Position numbers and translations under genes: made by a program. Positions 44,261 through 54,205 of a stretch of DNA of 64,000 nt are shown here, one piece after another (position 1 is the first letter of the stretch; every line of letters starts with the position of its first letter). The stretch is from Scolanthus callimorphus (Eukaryota > Cnidaria > Anthozoa > Actiniaria > Edwardsiidae). The stretch spans positions 6,120,251 through 6,184,250 of the forward strand of contig CM066924.1 of NCBI GenBank assembly GCA_033964015.1, given 5' to 3'. Below the pieces are notes generated by a model. It did not search any database. It was not told the DNA's origin and saw only the letters and a list, made by a program, of their open reading frames with translations.

Positions 44261-47199
44261 AATGTATGATATCTGTAGACCATTTCTTGATAAGCTCATT
44301 ATCGGCCTCTTTCTTGTTCTTGTGTCAAACCACACATGGTGACACATTTTCATAGTGCTGTTTAGGTTTGCTTTTTGATGCTGTTCATGTTGTAGAGTTT
44401 GTATTAGTGTAAAGTACATAGTTTCCTATGTATCTCTTTTGGTATTATGGAATAAAGTTATTATATTATATTTTCGTCTTTGATGGCTAAATACCCTCCC
44501 TTCTGGAAAAATGACAGCGGAGATTTTTTTCGCGCCAAAACTAAAGGCTTATCAGAGGCAATCAGGCTTGCCCTACATGTCAGTAGCAAATAAGATGCAG
44601 ATTCTGTCTCACCTCCAGCAGAAATACAAGAAAATGTTAGACTGTTCCTCGAGAGCAAAAATTTGTAGACTCCGGTAGAATTAAAAAAGCACATTTTTTT
44701 AGGTTTGACGCATGCATGGAATCGTTGACATAAAAGGCCATTGTCAACAAAGGAGCAGTGACCATTAGCGCCATGAGACTGCCAATCCATTGCGTGCCGG
44801 CATTTTCTAAAACAGCTAAGAAAAATCACCAGCTTTTGGTTTAACTTTTTTGTACGCGTACTTTCCGAAAACATCAATTCAACTTTCGGGGAAGGAATTC
44901 CTTTCAACTTATTTCATATCCTGTGGCAAACAGATAACACCAGATCAGATTAAGTCCTAAAAAAAAACATATTGTGAAATTACACACCGCTAAAATATCA
45001 TATCCATCTATAAATACACTGAGCAATAAGAAGGCCGGTCTAAACCGTTCTTTCTTGAAATCAGACATTGAAACGTAGGACGTATAAGACCCGACCACAC
45101 TACACCGCGTTTTCAAACTAAAACGGATACTTTTTGCTCCGTTTTCAAAAAGATTTGCATGCGTCCACACTAACCGTTTTCGTATTGTTTTCTCCGTTCT
45201 CGGTTATCGTTTTCGGCGTTGTAGTGTGGACGATAGCCGTATCCGGAGCAAAAAGTATCCGTTTTCGTTTGAATAACTATTATGGTTTGAAAACGGCCAG
45301 TGTGGACGGGGTCTAATAAACAATTTTCCTGTCACATAAAATAAACTCAGCCCCTCTAGGATTGACACATACTATCCTGCAAATGCGAATGGCAACATTT
45401 TCATATTAAAAACCGATACAGGAGCATATTATTTTGATCTTGGGAAGCTAAATTCCCATCCTTCTGCAGGAAAGCTTCTGGAAAAGGGATATGGTTTGTT
45501 TCGCGCCAAAACTTAGAGGGACGTGCAGACAAAAGGTTCTCTATCTTTATCTTTAGAAAACTAATAAGGCAAGTCTCCGCGTTATCAGAGACAAACAGAC
45601 TGGCTGGTCCTAACACAAACATGTCAGTCGAAAATAAGATAAAAATCCTTCTACGACAAAAAGGTTTGCGATAGCCGGAAAAGCAAAAATGTAAGACGGG
45701 CCCTCAAAAGCATATCATGCCGTCTTCCGTAGAATTTAAATCATTCCTCGTCAAACAAATTGTGAGCTGTACCTATGAAAGTCGACATAAACGCGGCACG
45801 AAATACAAACACACATCAATTCAATTTTGCCCTGCGTGAGCCTTTCTTGATCCTTTCCAAGTCTAGCATTGATTTTACCAGGGATTTTACTGTACAATTG
45901 ATCTGGCGAGGTGGGCGCGTTGTCTTCGGCGAATTTTCAATGCTTTCAACTTAGTATTTCTATCGGGCGGTAAACAGATAACACCAGATCAAATCCTAAA
46001 TCAACATTACACTGTTACACGCTAAAATATAATGGCCACCTATCAACTGATCAAATACCAATAAGAAGCCGGTCTATTAACGTTCTTTCTTGAGCTTGAG
46101 ATAAAAAAGGAAAAAGGTTTCATTCATCAAGTTTGTCAATGGTTCCAAGAATGGAGAGAGAAGAGAGACTGTTCAAGATCGATATGATTGTAAATAGTGA
46201 TAAATCATGAAAGCTTTATAAATCAACGAAACTCTATCAAGCAACGAAACTTTATTATAGAAGTGTTCTACTATGATATCTGATTTCCTAAAAAGCTCAT
46301 AATCGGCATTTTTATGTGTAAACAACTGTCCCGTTTCCTTTTCCGCAAAACGATCTCTTATATATAAGTTAAAACGCATTTTTTTCACTTTGATTGGATC
46401 GACAGTTTTGAAACATTCTATTTTCATCTGGGAATAAGGGTAAGACAAAAGCCTCCCCCCTACAATGCGTAGTTGGTAAAATACATAAAAGTGTTCAGAT
46501 CCTAACACAAACATGTCTCAAACTAAGCCTAAAATATGAAGTAGCCATCGATAACGTCGAAGTGAAGAAACAAGACGTCCTCGGTCTCATCTATAAGGAA
46601 AGGCTAAAAGCAGAGCTTAGGTCACCGAAAATGTGATCCCGCTGATTAATTCACGGGAAGCGAAGCATAAACCCACGAAAACAGCAAGACGGCAATAGGT
46701 TACGCAAACATGTGGTCTACATAGAAAAGCATGGTCTAAACCGGGACTGCATTCATGTCATATATGTAGGGCGCGCTTGTTTGTGTGTACTTATCAAGCT
46801 GTCGTTTCTGTTTTGCTATTCACGTTATAAAACTAAATGCTTTACTGCTTTGTACTTACAAAAATCTCTATGTATGGAGCTCGTTGATTCCAGACACTTC
46901 TTTTCGGCCTTTTGTACGTAGCGCTTTGACATTTCCTGTAACGAACAAAAAACTTTAGTCAAATTCAGAACTAGAAACGAAAAGCAGCAAAAACATTTGG
47001 TTGTAAACCACCTTGCCACAGCACACAAAGAAGATCGCGCGCTAGATGTGCCCGTCTTGTGTTCTCTTGTGTCCTTCGGTTATATGTCTTGTCTATCAAG
47101 ATCTCGTGATTGATTAAGGGCCGCTGATAGTTATACATCAATGCGCAAGACAAACACTAATCCAGACCCCCAGGGCCACGCGGCTACGTAGGTCTGTCA
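44261..47199. repeat. diverged segmental repeats, no gene recognised
   Basis: Blocks at 44461-45060 and 45420-46110 share taaacagataacaccagatc, cgctaaaatata, gccggtct and ttcgcgccaaaact in the same order. A third partial copy is near 42620-42690. The minus-strand open frames here do not look like known proteins. A MITE is at 45087-45314. Confidence 0.45.
45087..45314. mobile_element. 228-bp MITE
   Basis: Ends agacccgaccacac and gtgtggacggggtct are inverted. Inner inverted blocks are aaaacggatac/gtatccgtttt, and gtccacact appears in both halves. Non-coding. Confidence 0.75.
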
Positions 47200-47780
47200 C
47201 CAAAACCAAAATACCAGCAAATGTCTCATTTTTTTCGAAACATAAGTCAGGCCAGCATAGCAAAAAAAAAAATGCTTTCAATAAGCCAGATATTATAGAA
47301 AATACAGTCAGCCTCAGCCAGCCAATGAAAATTTCTGGTACTTTTGGTATATCTAAGCCAGGAGCGACGTTACAAAAAGGTTTCCCAGCCAGCCAATATA
47401 GCCGTTGTGGAGCGGATTTTTTGTGGATCGGCTCGGTTGAGGTACCCTGAATAATAAAACAATCAATGAATTCAGCTTTGTATGATATGGATAATTATTA
47501 AGATCTAGGGGATGTTATTTACATTGACCTTTTACCTCAATGGATAATAATAATACCACCATTGATCTGAATAATTATCTATATCATACTCACAGAATTC
47601 ATTAATTGCTAAACTGCATGGTCACATCCGATCACCTTTTAAACAGATTTAGAAAAAAAAAGTTTATCATGTATGAATTAGTTCTAATTTTTTATATTTT
47701 TTATTGAACTAAAAATTTACCCTACAACAATTGAATGAGACTAACATGGAGTGAGAATTTAATTTAATTTAATTTTGTTC

Positions 47781-47895
47781 CCAAAATGGAACCAGATGCA
47801 ATCCAGAGCATGTTAGGGACAAAGTGGTCTTCTATTGGTAGGTTAAGTAGATCATATTTTTCATTATTATTGAAAAATGAATTATGATAGGAGGG
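47781..47895 (+). pseudogene. inverted, frameshifted copy of the 31.2-kb terminal exon
   Basis: Aligns with the minus strand of 31100-31225: gagcatgttagggac, aaagtggtcttct and gtagatcatatttttcat are shared. A 6-7 base deletion and indels destroy the reading frame. Confidence 0.5.
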
Positions 47896-48203
47896 CCTGA
47901 TACAAGATAATTGCACATGATATAGGCATATAAATACTGCTTTTTGGGAGGGGGGCATAGCTGTCAACTCACCCGCATTAGGCAGGTGTCACAAGATTTT
48001 GAAGCCTGTCATTTTTTTTATACATTTACTGTATTTCACCATTGTCGCCCTCTGCATTTTTTCATACATTTAAGTTTCCTGCCACGTGAGGGGGAATTGC
48101 AAGATTTTTGACGAAGTTGGGTTGACGGGTATGGGGGGGGGGGGGGGGGGTCCAATACTGTTGACATGTTATTATATTTCCTTCTTATACTTATTTTACC
48201 AAA

Positions 48204-48366
48204 ATGTGTTTCCAAAAAATATCCATACCCACCCAGAGGGGTGGAGGGGGGGGGGGGTCAATTTACTGATCTTTCCATACAAACGCTGTATTTTTCTTCG
48301 GAAATTCCAGAGGGTAAGGGGGAGGGGGGAAGGGGGGGGGGGGTATGGATATTTTTTGGAAACACA
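48204..48366. mobile_element. 163-bp MITE, family B
   Basis: Inverted ends gtgtttccaaaaaatatcca and tggatattttttggaaacac. G-rich runs lie inside. Related copies are at 57808-57952 and a partial one at 59255-59392, all with catacaa and gtatttt in the middle. Confidence 0.75.
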
Positions 48367-48725
48367 CAATGTATGTTATTTCTTACTATACAATTATAAC
48401 ATTCCTTAACTAATGTCTGATGTGGCAAAAAATGAAATTAAAATAGACAAAATTAACCAATTAGATGATAAAAAAGAAATATTTTATTTACCCTGATTTG
48501 ATGAACTAATTATTATTGTGGCTCTTACAAAAACAATGGTACTCCAGTATGTTCAGCTACTATAATTTATAAGTATCCATAGCCATGCATGGTTTACGTA
48601 AGACTGGTAAATAAAAGATCTGTCTTCAAGGCTCATGGCTATTATCATTCAATTTCAGTGACACAACATCCGCCAGAGGTTGCTTTTGGACACACCATAC
48701 CATGACACAAGTAAAACATAATTAG

Positions 48726-48972
48726 AGCGGTTTTCACATGACTGTCGTAGGTAATTTTAAATTACTTGGTAATTGCGATTAGTTTGGGTTGTGATTGTTC
48801 AAGAGCATGATCTTTGACCCTTCTGCCAATTAGATCGCATAGAGAAAATAATAACACAACTACTTGTAATTTCTTCACTCACAAAGTCGAGTTTGTTGTC
48901 GAATTTCTATTGCATTTAATTGGAAAGTGAATTACTCATGAATTGCTTTCACTACAGTCATATGAAAATCGG
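48726..48972. mobile_element. 247-bp MITE, family A, second copy
   Basis: Left end agcggttttcacatgactgt; right end, read inward, accgattttcatatgactgt. The length almost equals the copy at 10457-10702. As there, a minus-strand splice donor lies about 30 bases beyond one end. Confidence 0.75.
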
Positions 48973-49002
48973 TATATAGATTTAGAGAAATTGAATACTT
49001 AC

Positions 49003-49177
49003 AGTGTATGTAAAATTTGGGTATCATCCGAGTTATGGCATTACGAGGTTTCTGTTTTGCATGCGACACAAACCTTGTTATGGCATTGAGAAGTTTCTGT
49101 TTTGCATGTGACACCTTTCTCAAGGTGTGTCTGATGTCTGATTTGCATGAAATATCAGCTTCTTGTGTTATCAAGGC
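49003..49177 (-). CDS. candidate exon with an internal 45-bp duplication
   Basis: Acceptor ttctaccttag| and donor t|gtaagtatt. 175 nt, open in one frame: LITQEADISCKSDIRHTLRK, then SHAKQKLLNAITRFV and SHAKQKPRNAITRMI (a tandem duplicate), ending KFYIH. One base is carried over. No partner exon or family is recognised. Confidence 0.4.
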
Positions 49178-49828
49178 CTAAGGTAGAAATTTCTGGGGGG
49201 AGGGGGGGCAAGCCTTAGTCATCCTTTTTTTTTGCTGGGCGGGCAAGCAGGTTTTTCCCCACATGTTGACATTAAAAATGTTACTCCCCCCCCCCCCCCC
49301 ATTAGCTATGGTGCTGGAATGGTTTTGAATGCATTTCTATGTAAAGGTTTTATCATCACTAATTGGAGGAAGTCATACTGAAAAACATACCCTATCAGTG
49401 ACAAAAAAAAACAAGGCAGACCTCAGGAGCCCCAAAAACATACAATATATTAGGGAGTGCCCCACCCCAAGCCTATTCTTTCATACCTGGGAAATATATT
49501 TCTTATTGGCTGTTCAAGTTTTAGTTCAAGCATTCCAGCTATAAATTACATATACGTTTTGATTGTAATCTAATTAATTAAGTATTGTAGAATCATAGGA
49601 TTCCAGAAAAGATCCATACTCATTCCTCCATAATGTGTTTTATACAATACAGTAACACTAACATTTCAATAAATTTGGAGATATTGGAAGATGAAACAGT
49701 AAAACTCATGTCAAATAACATTTTTCTCTTTATTGCCATTTGTGCTTTGCTATAATATCATTCCATTGGAAGGAGTTAGTACCTCAATGGAAACTCTTTT
49801 CCATCACATGGAAAAATATGTAACTGAG
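49178..49828. other. no gene recognised
   Basis: Contains G-rich (49195-49210) and C-rich (49286-49300) runs. No exon supported. Confidence 0.5.
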
Positions 49829-49866
49829 GGAGCTCCGCTTTTAGCCAGTGGCTAAATCTATATATT
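49829..49866 (-). repeat. 35-bp interspersed motif, copy 2 (left of the CRE array)
   Basis: gagctccgcttttagccagt then ggctaaatctatata. Same orientation as copy 3 at 50840-50880; together they bracket the tandem array. Confidence 0.75.
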
Positions 49867-49879
49867 AGGTAGTGTGTGG

Positions 49880-50590
49880 TCTAAGGTCACCAGATGAGCG
49901 AAATGAAGTGGTCACGTCATGTGACGTCATCGATGACGTCATCTATGCTTGAAAAATGAATATCTCGTGAAGAGAAGACTCTAAAACAACCAAACTTGGG
50001 TAGTGTAGTCTAGGTCACCAGATGAGCAAAATGAAGTGGTCACGTGATGTGACGTCATCGTTGACGTCATCTATGCTTGAAAAATTAATATCTCGTGAAG
50101 GGAAGGCTCTAAAACAACCAAACTTTGGTAGTGTAGTCTAGATCATCAGATGAACGAAATGAAGTGGTCACGTGATGTGACGTCATCGATGACGTCATCT
50201 ATGCTTGAACAATTAAAATCTCGTGAAGGGAAGACTCTAAAACAACCAAACTTGAGTAGTGTAGTCTAGGTCACCAGATGAGCGAAATGAGTTGGTCACG
50301 TGATATGACGTCAGCGATGACGTCATCTATGCCTGAAAAATTAATATCTCGTGAAGGGACGACTCTAAAGCAACCAAACTTTTGTAGTGTAGTCTAGATC
50401 ACCAGGTGAGCGAAATAAAGTGGTCACGTGATATGACGTCATCGATGACGTCATCTATGCTTGAAAAATTAATATCTCGTGAAGGGAAAACTCTAAAACA
50501 ACGAAACTTGGGTAGTGTAGTCAAGGTCACCAGATGAGCAAAATGAAGTGGCCAGGTGATGACGTCATCGACGACGCAATCTATGCTTGA
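49880..50590. repeat. tandem array of six 128-bp units with E-box and paired CRE sites
   Basis: Each unit has ggtcacgtga followed by tgacgtcatcgatgacgtca, then tctatgcttgaaaaattaat, tctcgtgaaggg and aacaaccaaacttgggtagt. CRE cores are near 49922, 50050, 50179, 50306, 50434 and 50559, a period of about 128. The first five units keep two CRE-type sites (TGACGTCA) each; the sixth is degraded. A lone unit is at 29617-29720. Confidence 0.85.
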
Positions 50591-50839
50591 AAAAATATTG
50601 TCTTTATTGCACTTTGAATCATTCCATTTGGAGGAATTAATACCTCAATTTTTCGGAAGGAGGTCATCTCACTTGACAGGATGCTTATTTTCGTCCCGTA
50701 TTTGTATTGTGTCAATGCAGCAACATACCGAAGAAAACACTGTTGTACACATATCAAGAGACATTTTTTCTTAAAAAGCCTATAGTATAAACCATGTACA
50801 CATGGGAATCCCTTTCATTCGCACAGAAAATTTTATAAC

Positions 50840-50880
50840 CGGGAGCTCCGCTTCTAGCCAGTGGCTAAATCTATATATTA
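50840..50880 (-). repeat. 35-bp interspersed motif, copy 3 (right of the CRE array)
   Basis: gggagctccgcttctagcca then gtggctaaatctatatatta. Direct repeat of copy 2. Confidence 0.75.
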
Positions 50881-51489
50881 TTAAATTTTCCAAAATTCGT
50901 GCGAGCTTTGGGAGGTAATAATTCATTTGGAAGCTAAACGAGTATTGTAGTTGTGTTTACTTGATAAGGGTTTAAAATGTATAAAACGTTCTCGGAAGGT
51001 CTTTTGAATAGTATTCATGCATAAACAATTAAAGTGTGGATAAAAGCTAAATCGACAATTTTTAGTAATTCTAAAGATTTGAAAATTGGTGAAGAGTGAG
51101 CATCAAATTTAAAAAAATGTCATGATTCGCACGGCACGTTTTCGAAGAATGGTGGGAAGTACCAAGAGGATACGCAAAGCGCTGAATTACGAATGTCCAA
51201 CTAAACACAAGAGTCGCCCTTGTCAACAATATATGCGACCGCCGTTACTTTTTCCGGCGAATTTGAACTTTGCCAGCCCAAAAACATAAAGACGCCGTCG
51301 AGCAGCATTTTGGGCTGTCTTTTTTGGCTCGCTGTCAATCAAATAAAACCCTAACCCTATAGAGTCCTAAAGTGTGACGTTACAAATTTGAAAAAAATCG
51401 AATTTCAGATTTTAGTCCACGGATAATGAAAGACCAACTTCGAAGAACGTTGCATGCAAAAAATGAGGTGAATCGGTTGAAACGCGACC
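50881..51489. other. no gene recognised
   Basis: AT-rich sequence with no repeat or exon I can support. Confidence 0.5.
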
Positions 51490-51632
51490 GACCGAGCTAT
51501 GGCCCAATGAATACATAATTTTCTTTAACAAATCACTGTATTTTGGACTCAGTTCATAACTTTATGAACTGAACCAAAAAATACAGTGATTTGTTAAAGA
51601 AAATTATGTATTCAGCGGGCCATATCTCGGTC
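51490..51632. repeat. hairpin with 2-nt loop
   Basis: Arms of about 70 bases (gaatacataattttctttaa and complement) meet at agttcataa-ct-ttatgaact (51551-51570). A few mismatches lie in the outer part (gaccgagctatggccc against gggccatatctcggtc). The right arm runs straight into a LINE fragment. Confidence 0.9.
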
Positions 51633-52085
51633 GTATCCTGGTAGCGCTAGTTTCTTAGTAGATGCATCTCTAACTGGGTATTGTACAATATCAGATCGAT
51701 TGACAAACTGCTTTTTCAGATAGTCTGGCAATAACCCGTTCATTATTTTGTACATAACTATGCACCTTGTCTCAGTCTGCCTCTGCGCGATACTTTTCCA
51801 GTTTAATTTTGCCAGCACCTCAGCACTGGGCGTGTCAAAGGAGGAGTGGGTAAGGATGCGGGCAGCCCTATTTTGCAGCTTTTGTAATTTGTTCGACAAA
51901 AATTGACTACAGTTATCCCACACGGGAGAACAGTACTCAAAGTGTGGTTGTATAATTGATTTGTAAATTGATTCAAGTGTTGCGGGGGTACTAGAGGCCG
52001 CATCCGTTTGAGTGCTCCAATACCTGAAGCAATTTTCTTAGCTATGCAATTAATATGTGCCTCCCAAGAGAGGTATTCCCCGTGC
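51633..52085 (-). pseudogene. LINE ORF2 C-terminal fragment
   Basis: Minus-strand remnant of a jockey/CR1-like LINE after the RT domain. It reads EYLSWEAHINCIAKKIASGI and GALKRMRPLVPP, then after a one-base shift IYKSIIQPHFEYCSPVWDN, KLQKLQNRAARILTHSSFD and MYKIMNGLLPDYLKKQFVN. It is truncated at both ends and fused at its 3' side to the hairpin at 51490-51632. Confidence 0.75.
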
Positions 52086-52382
52086 TAGTCATGTTGAATG
52101 CTTCAAATCTAACATATCAGCCTTATTCTTACCACAATTAAAATCTATATCTTCTTTGGAGGACCGCTCTCGCCGGCTCCGGCCATTCCCGCTACAACTC
52201 CAGAAACAAATGGCAACTATCATTCATTACCTAAAAATTTTCTTTAAATGCCCACATGGAAATTTACGAAATGCATAAAACATGTGATGTCCACTGGAGC
52301 GCACGTTGCTGAACTTGTGTTGTCATTGTCCTCTGTGCCATAAATATGTAATTGTAGATGAGATGTAATTTCTAAACCTCAT

Positions 52383-52459
52383 CAGTGTGTTTGTTGGACA
52401 CGGTTCCTAGATCATCGTGCCATGGCACTCGGATCTAGAAACCGTGTCCAACACACTGA
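52383..52459. repeat. short palindrome
   Basis: Stem cagtgtgtttgttggacacg with ggttcctagatc pairs with gatctagaaaccgtgtccaa and cacactg around a loop of about 15 bases (atcgtgccatggcactc). Confidence 0.8.
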
Positions 52460-52917
52460 CTCGGATTAGACATATTACTTCGCAAGGGCTTTTACCTATT
52501 GTGTTTTTGCTGTCGATATCCAATTATCTGGTATTTTAATTTACCAAATCGTTACTGATTATAATGTTGTTATGCAAATTTTTACTGTAACTGTCTGGCA
52601 AAGAAACCAAACAAAACAAAGGACAATGACTTTGCAGGACATGTTGATTACAAAATCAGATGGTTTTCTCTTTCGGTGCACATATCTTTCGCACAAACCG
52701 CAAACAGCAAAACAACCTCCTCAAAATATCGGAAAACCACAGCAACAAACGTACAATTCGCAGAGTACGTCGACCATCTTTCTGTACGCTGGATAGGATG
52801 CATAATTTCGTAAACGAAATGTCGGAGTCAAACATGGAGGAAGACACACTGGCGAAAGCGTGATATTTAGCCGTTGTTTGAATTGCAGAAGGCCCGTCAC
52901 ATATAAAGGCTGTAATC

Positions 52918-54205
52918 ATGAATATTACCTATTTGTTTCAGCCTACAACAAAGCGTCTTCTAGCCTTATCGATGTTATCAGTCGTGATTTTACTTGTTCT
53001 ACTTTGTTATCGATGCTACCCTGACGTGGTTCCTAAATTTGGAAGCAAGGTGGCGTCCATAGGACTATTCACAACGGAACCAAAATTATCAAGTTTCAGG
53101 CTTTGCTTTTTGGCGAAGAGAGGCATTGGAGAGACGACAAAGAAGGGAATTTATTTTGGGACAACAACCGCTGCGAAAACACTCCTCCGTGTAGAATTTC
53201 ACTCTCGGCAAAGGACTTCATTCGTAGCGATGCAGTAGTATTAACGGTGCTTCGCTGACCCGCCATATTGATTATATGACCACAGAGTTGTTCAAACAAA
53301 AAAACGCGATTGCAAAAATGGGTCTGGCTGGAGTTGGAGAACGAAATTTCTATTGCTGATAGATACGATGCATCGCGCTTGAATAATATGATTGATATTA
53401 CAATAACGCACAGGAGAGATGCAGACATATTTTTACCATATAGCACTTTTCTACCGCGAAATAACCAAACGTGGCAAATGCAGAACTTCAATTACGCCAA
53501 AGGGCGCGATAAGTTGGTTCTCTGGATATCCAGTAATTGTAAGGCAAGGCTAAGATTGCAGATTGTCAGGAAACTCGCGGAATATGCTTCGATTGACGTT
53601 TATGGAATGTGCTCTAGTTATTTTTACAAGAATACTCGAAACTATTGCTCCAAAGGAAAGGATCAGGACTGCGAAGATCTCAAGAACCGTTATAATTCTA
53701 CCTCGCGTTTGAAAACCATAACTGCCGAGATTATGTGACGGAGAAGTATTGGGACAAAAGCATTGCTAGTAACCTTGTCCCAATTTTGGTCGCTGGTGAA
53801 TACAACAAGGGGGTGCTTATACCAGGGTCTTATATCAACATTTTAGATTTCCCGAACCCACAAAATCTGGCAAACTACTTGAAATATTTAGATAAAAACG
53901 ATACCGCATATAACGAGTACTTTAAATGGAAGCTGGACTACAGACCGCCTTCCAGACCACCCTGGCTTTGCGCGTTATGTCAAATGCTACACAACGAAAC
54001 TTTACATCACAAAGATACAGCGATAAAGGATTTTGGAAAGTTTTGGGCAGTGAAGGGAAACTGCAATCTGGATTCCGATAACATTAAAAAATGGCTAGTG
54101 TCGTCATGCAGTAGCTTGTTAGTAACAAACGTTATTGTTTTTGCTTGTTTGACAAGCAGGGTATTTTATACATTATTTACTGGAACACGCGTCGATTTCG
54201 ATTAA
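52918..54205 (+). pseudogene. GT10 alpha-1,3-fucosyltransferase-like gene, intronless, four frameshifts
   Basis: Family function: a Golgi type II membrane enzyme that adds fucose from GDP-fucose to glycans. The ATG at 52918 is followed by a signal anchor (LLALSMLSVVILLVLLCYRC). Then come KFQALLFGEERHWRDD, CPxxC-like RCENTPPCRIS, SDAVV, LTRHIDYMTTELFKQK, RLQKWVWLELENE, ITHRRDADIFLPYSTF, KLVLWISSNC, IDVYGMCSS, the donor-binding FEN-x-x-C-x-DYVTEKYW motif (53708-53752), SNLVPILVAGEYN, DFPNPQNLANYL and the C-terminal PWLCALCQML. These follow the GT10 order. Frame changes near 53080, 53235, 53290 and 53695 break it. The TAA stop (54203-54205) coincides with the TTAA target of the next element. The lack of introns would fit a retrocopy or a single-exon family. 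Confidence 0.8.

Larger units (their letters stand above)
31849..47443. other. 15.6-kb segment bounded by inverted cagggtacctcaac ends
   Basis: cagggtacctcaac at 31849 recurs inverted (gttgaggtaccctg) ending about 47443. Just inside both ends are ccgctccaca and multiple gccagccag motifs (31966-32130; 47300-47420 inverted). Outside, a near-identical 18-mer gaataataaaacaat(t/c)aa stands on both sides in direct orientation. It could be one very large element or two related short elements in opposite orientation. Confidence 0.35.

Noticed and set aside
44461..44907. 148-codon open frame on the minus strand
   Set aside because: Lies in diverged repeated sequence, has no recognisable domain, and its sister copy at 45.4-45.6 kb does not keep the frame.
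52572..52863. Overlapping open frames before the fucosyltransferase
   Set aside because: Protein-like only by length; both strands are open and no domain is visible.
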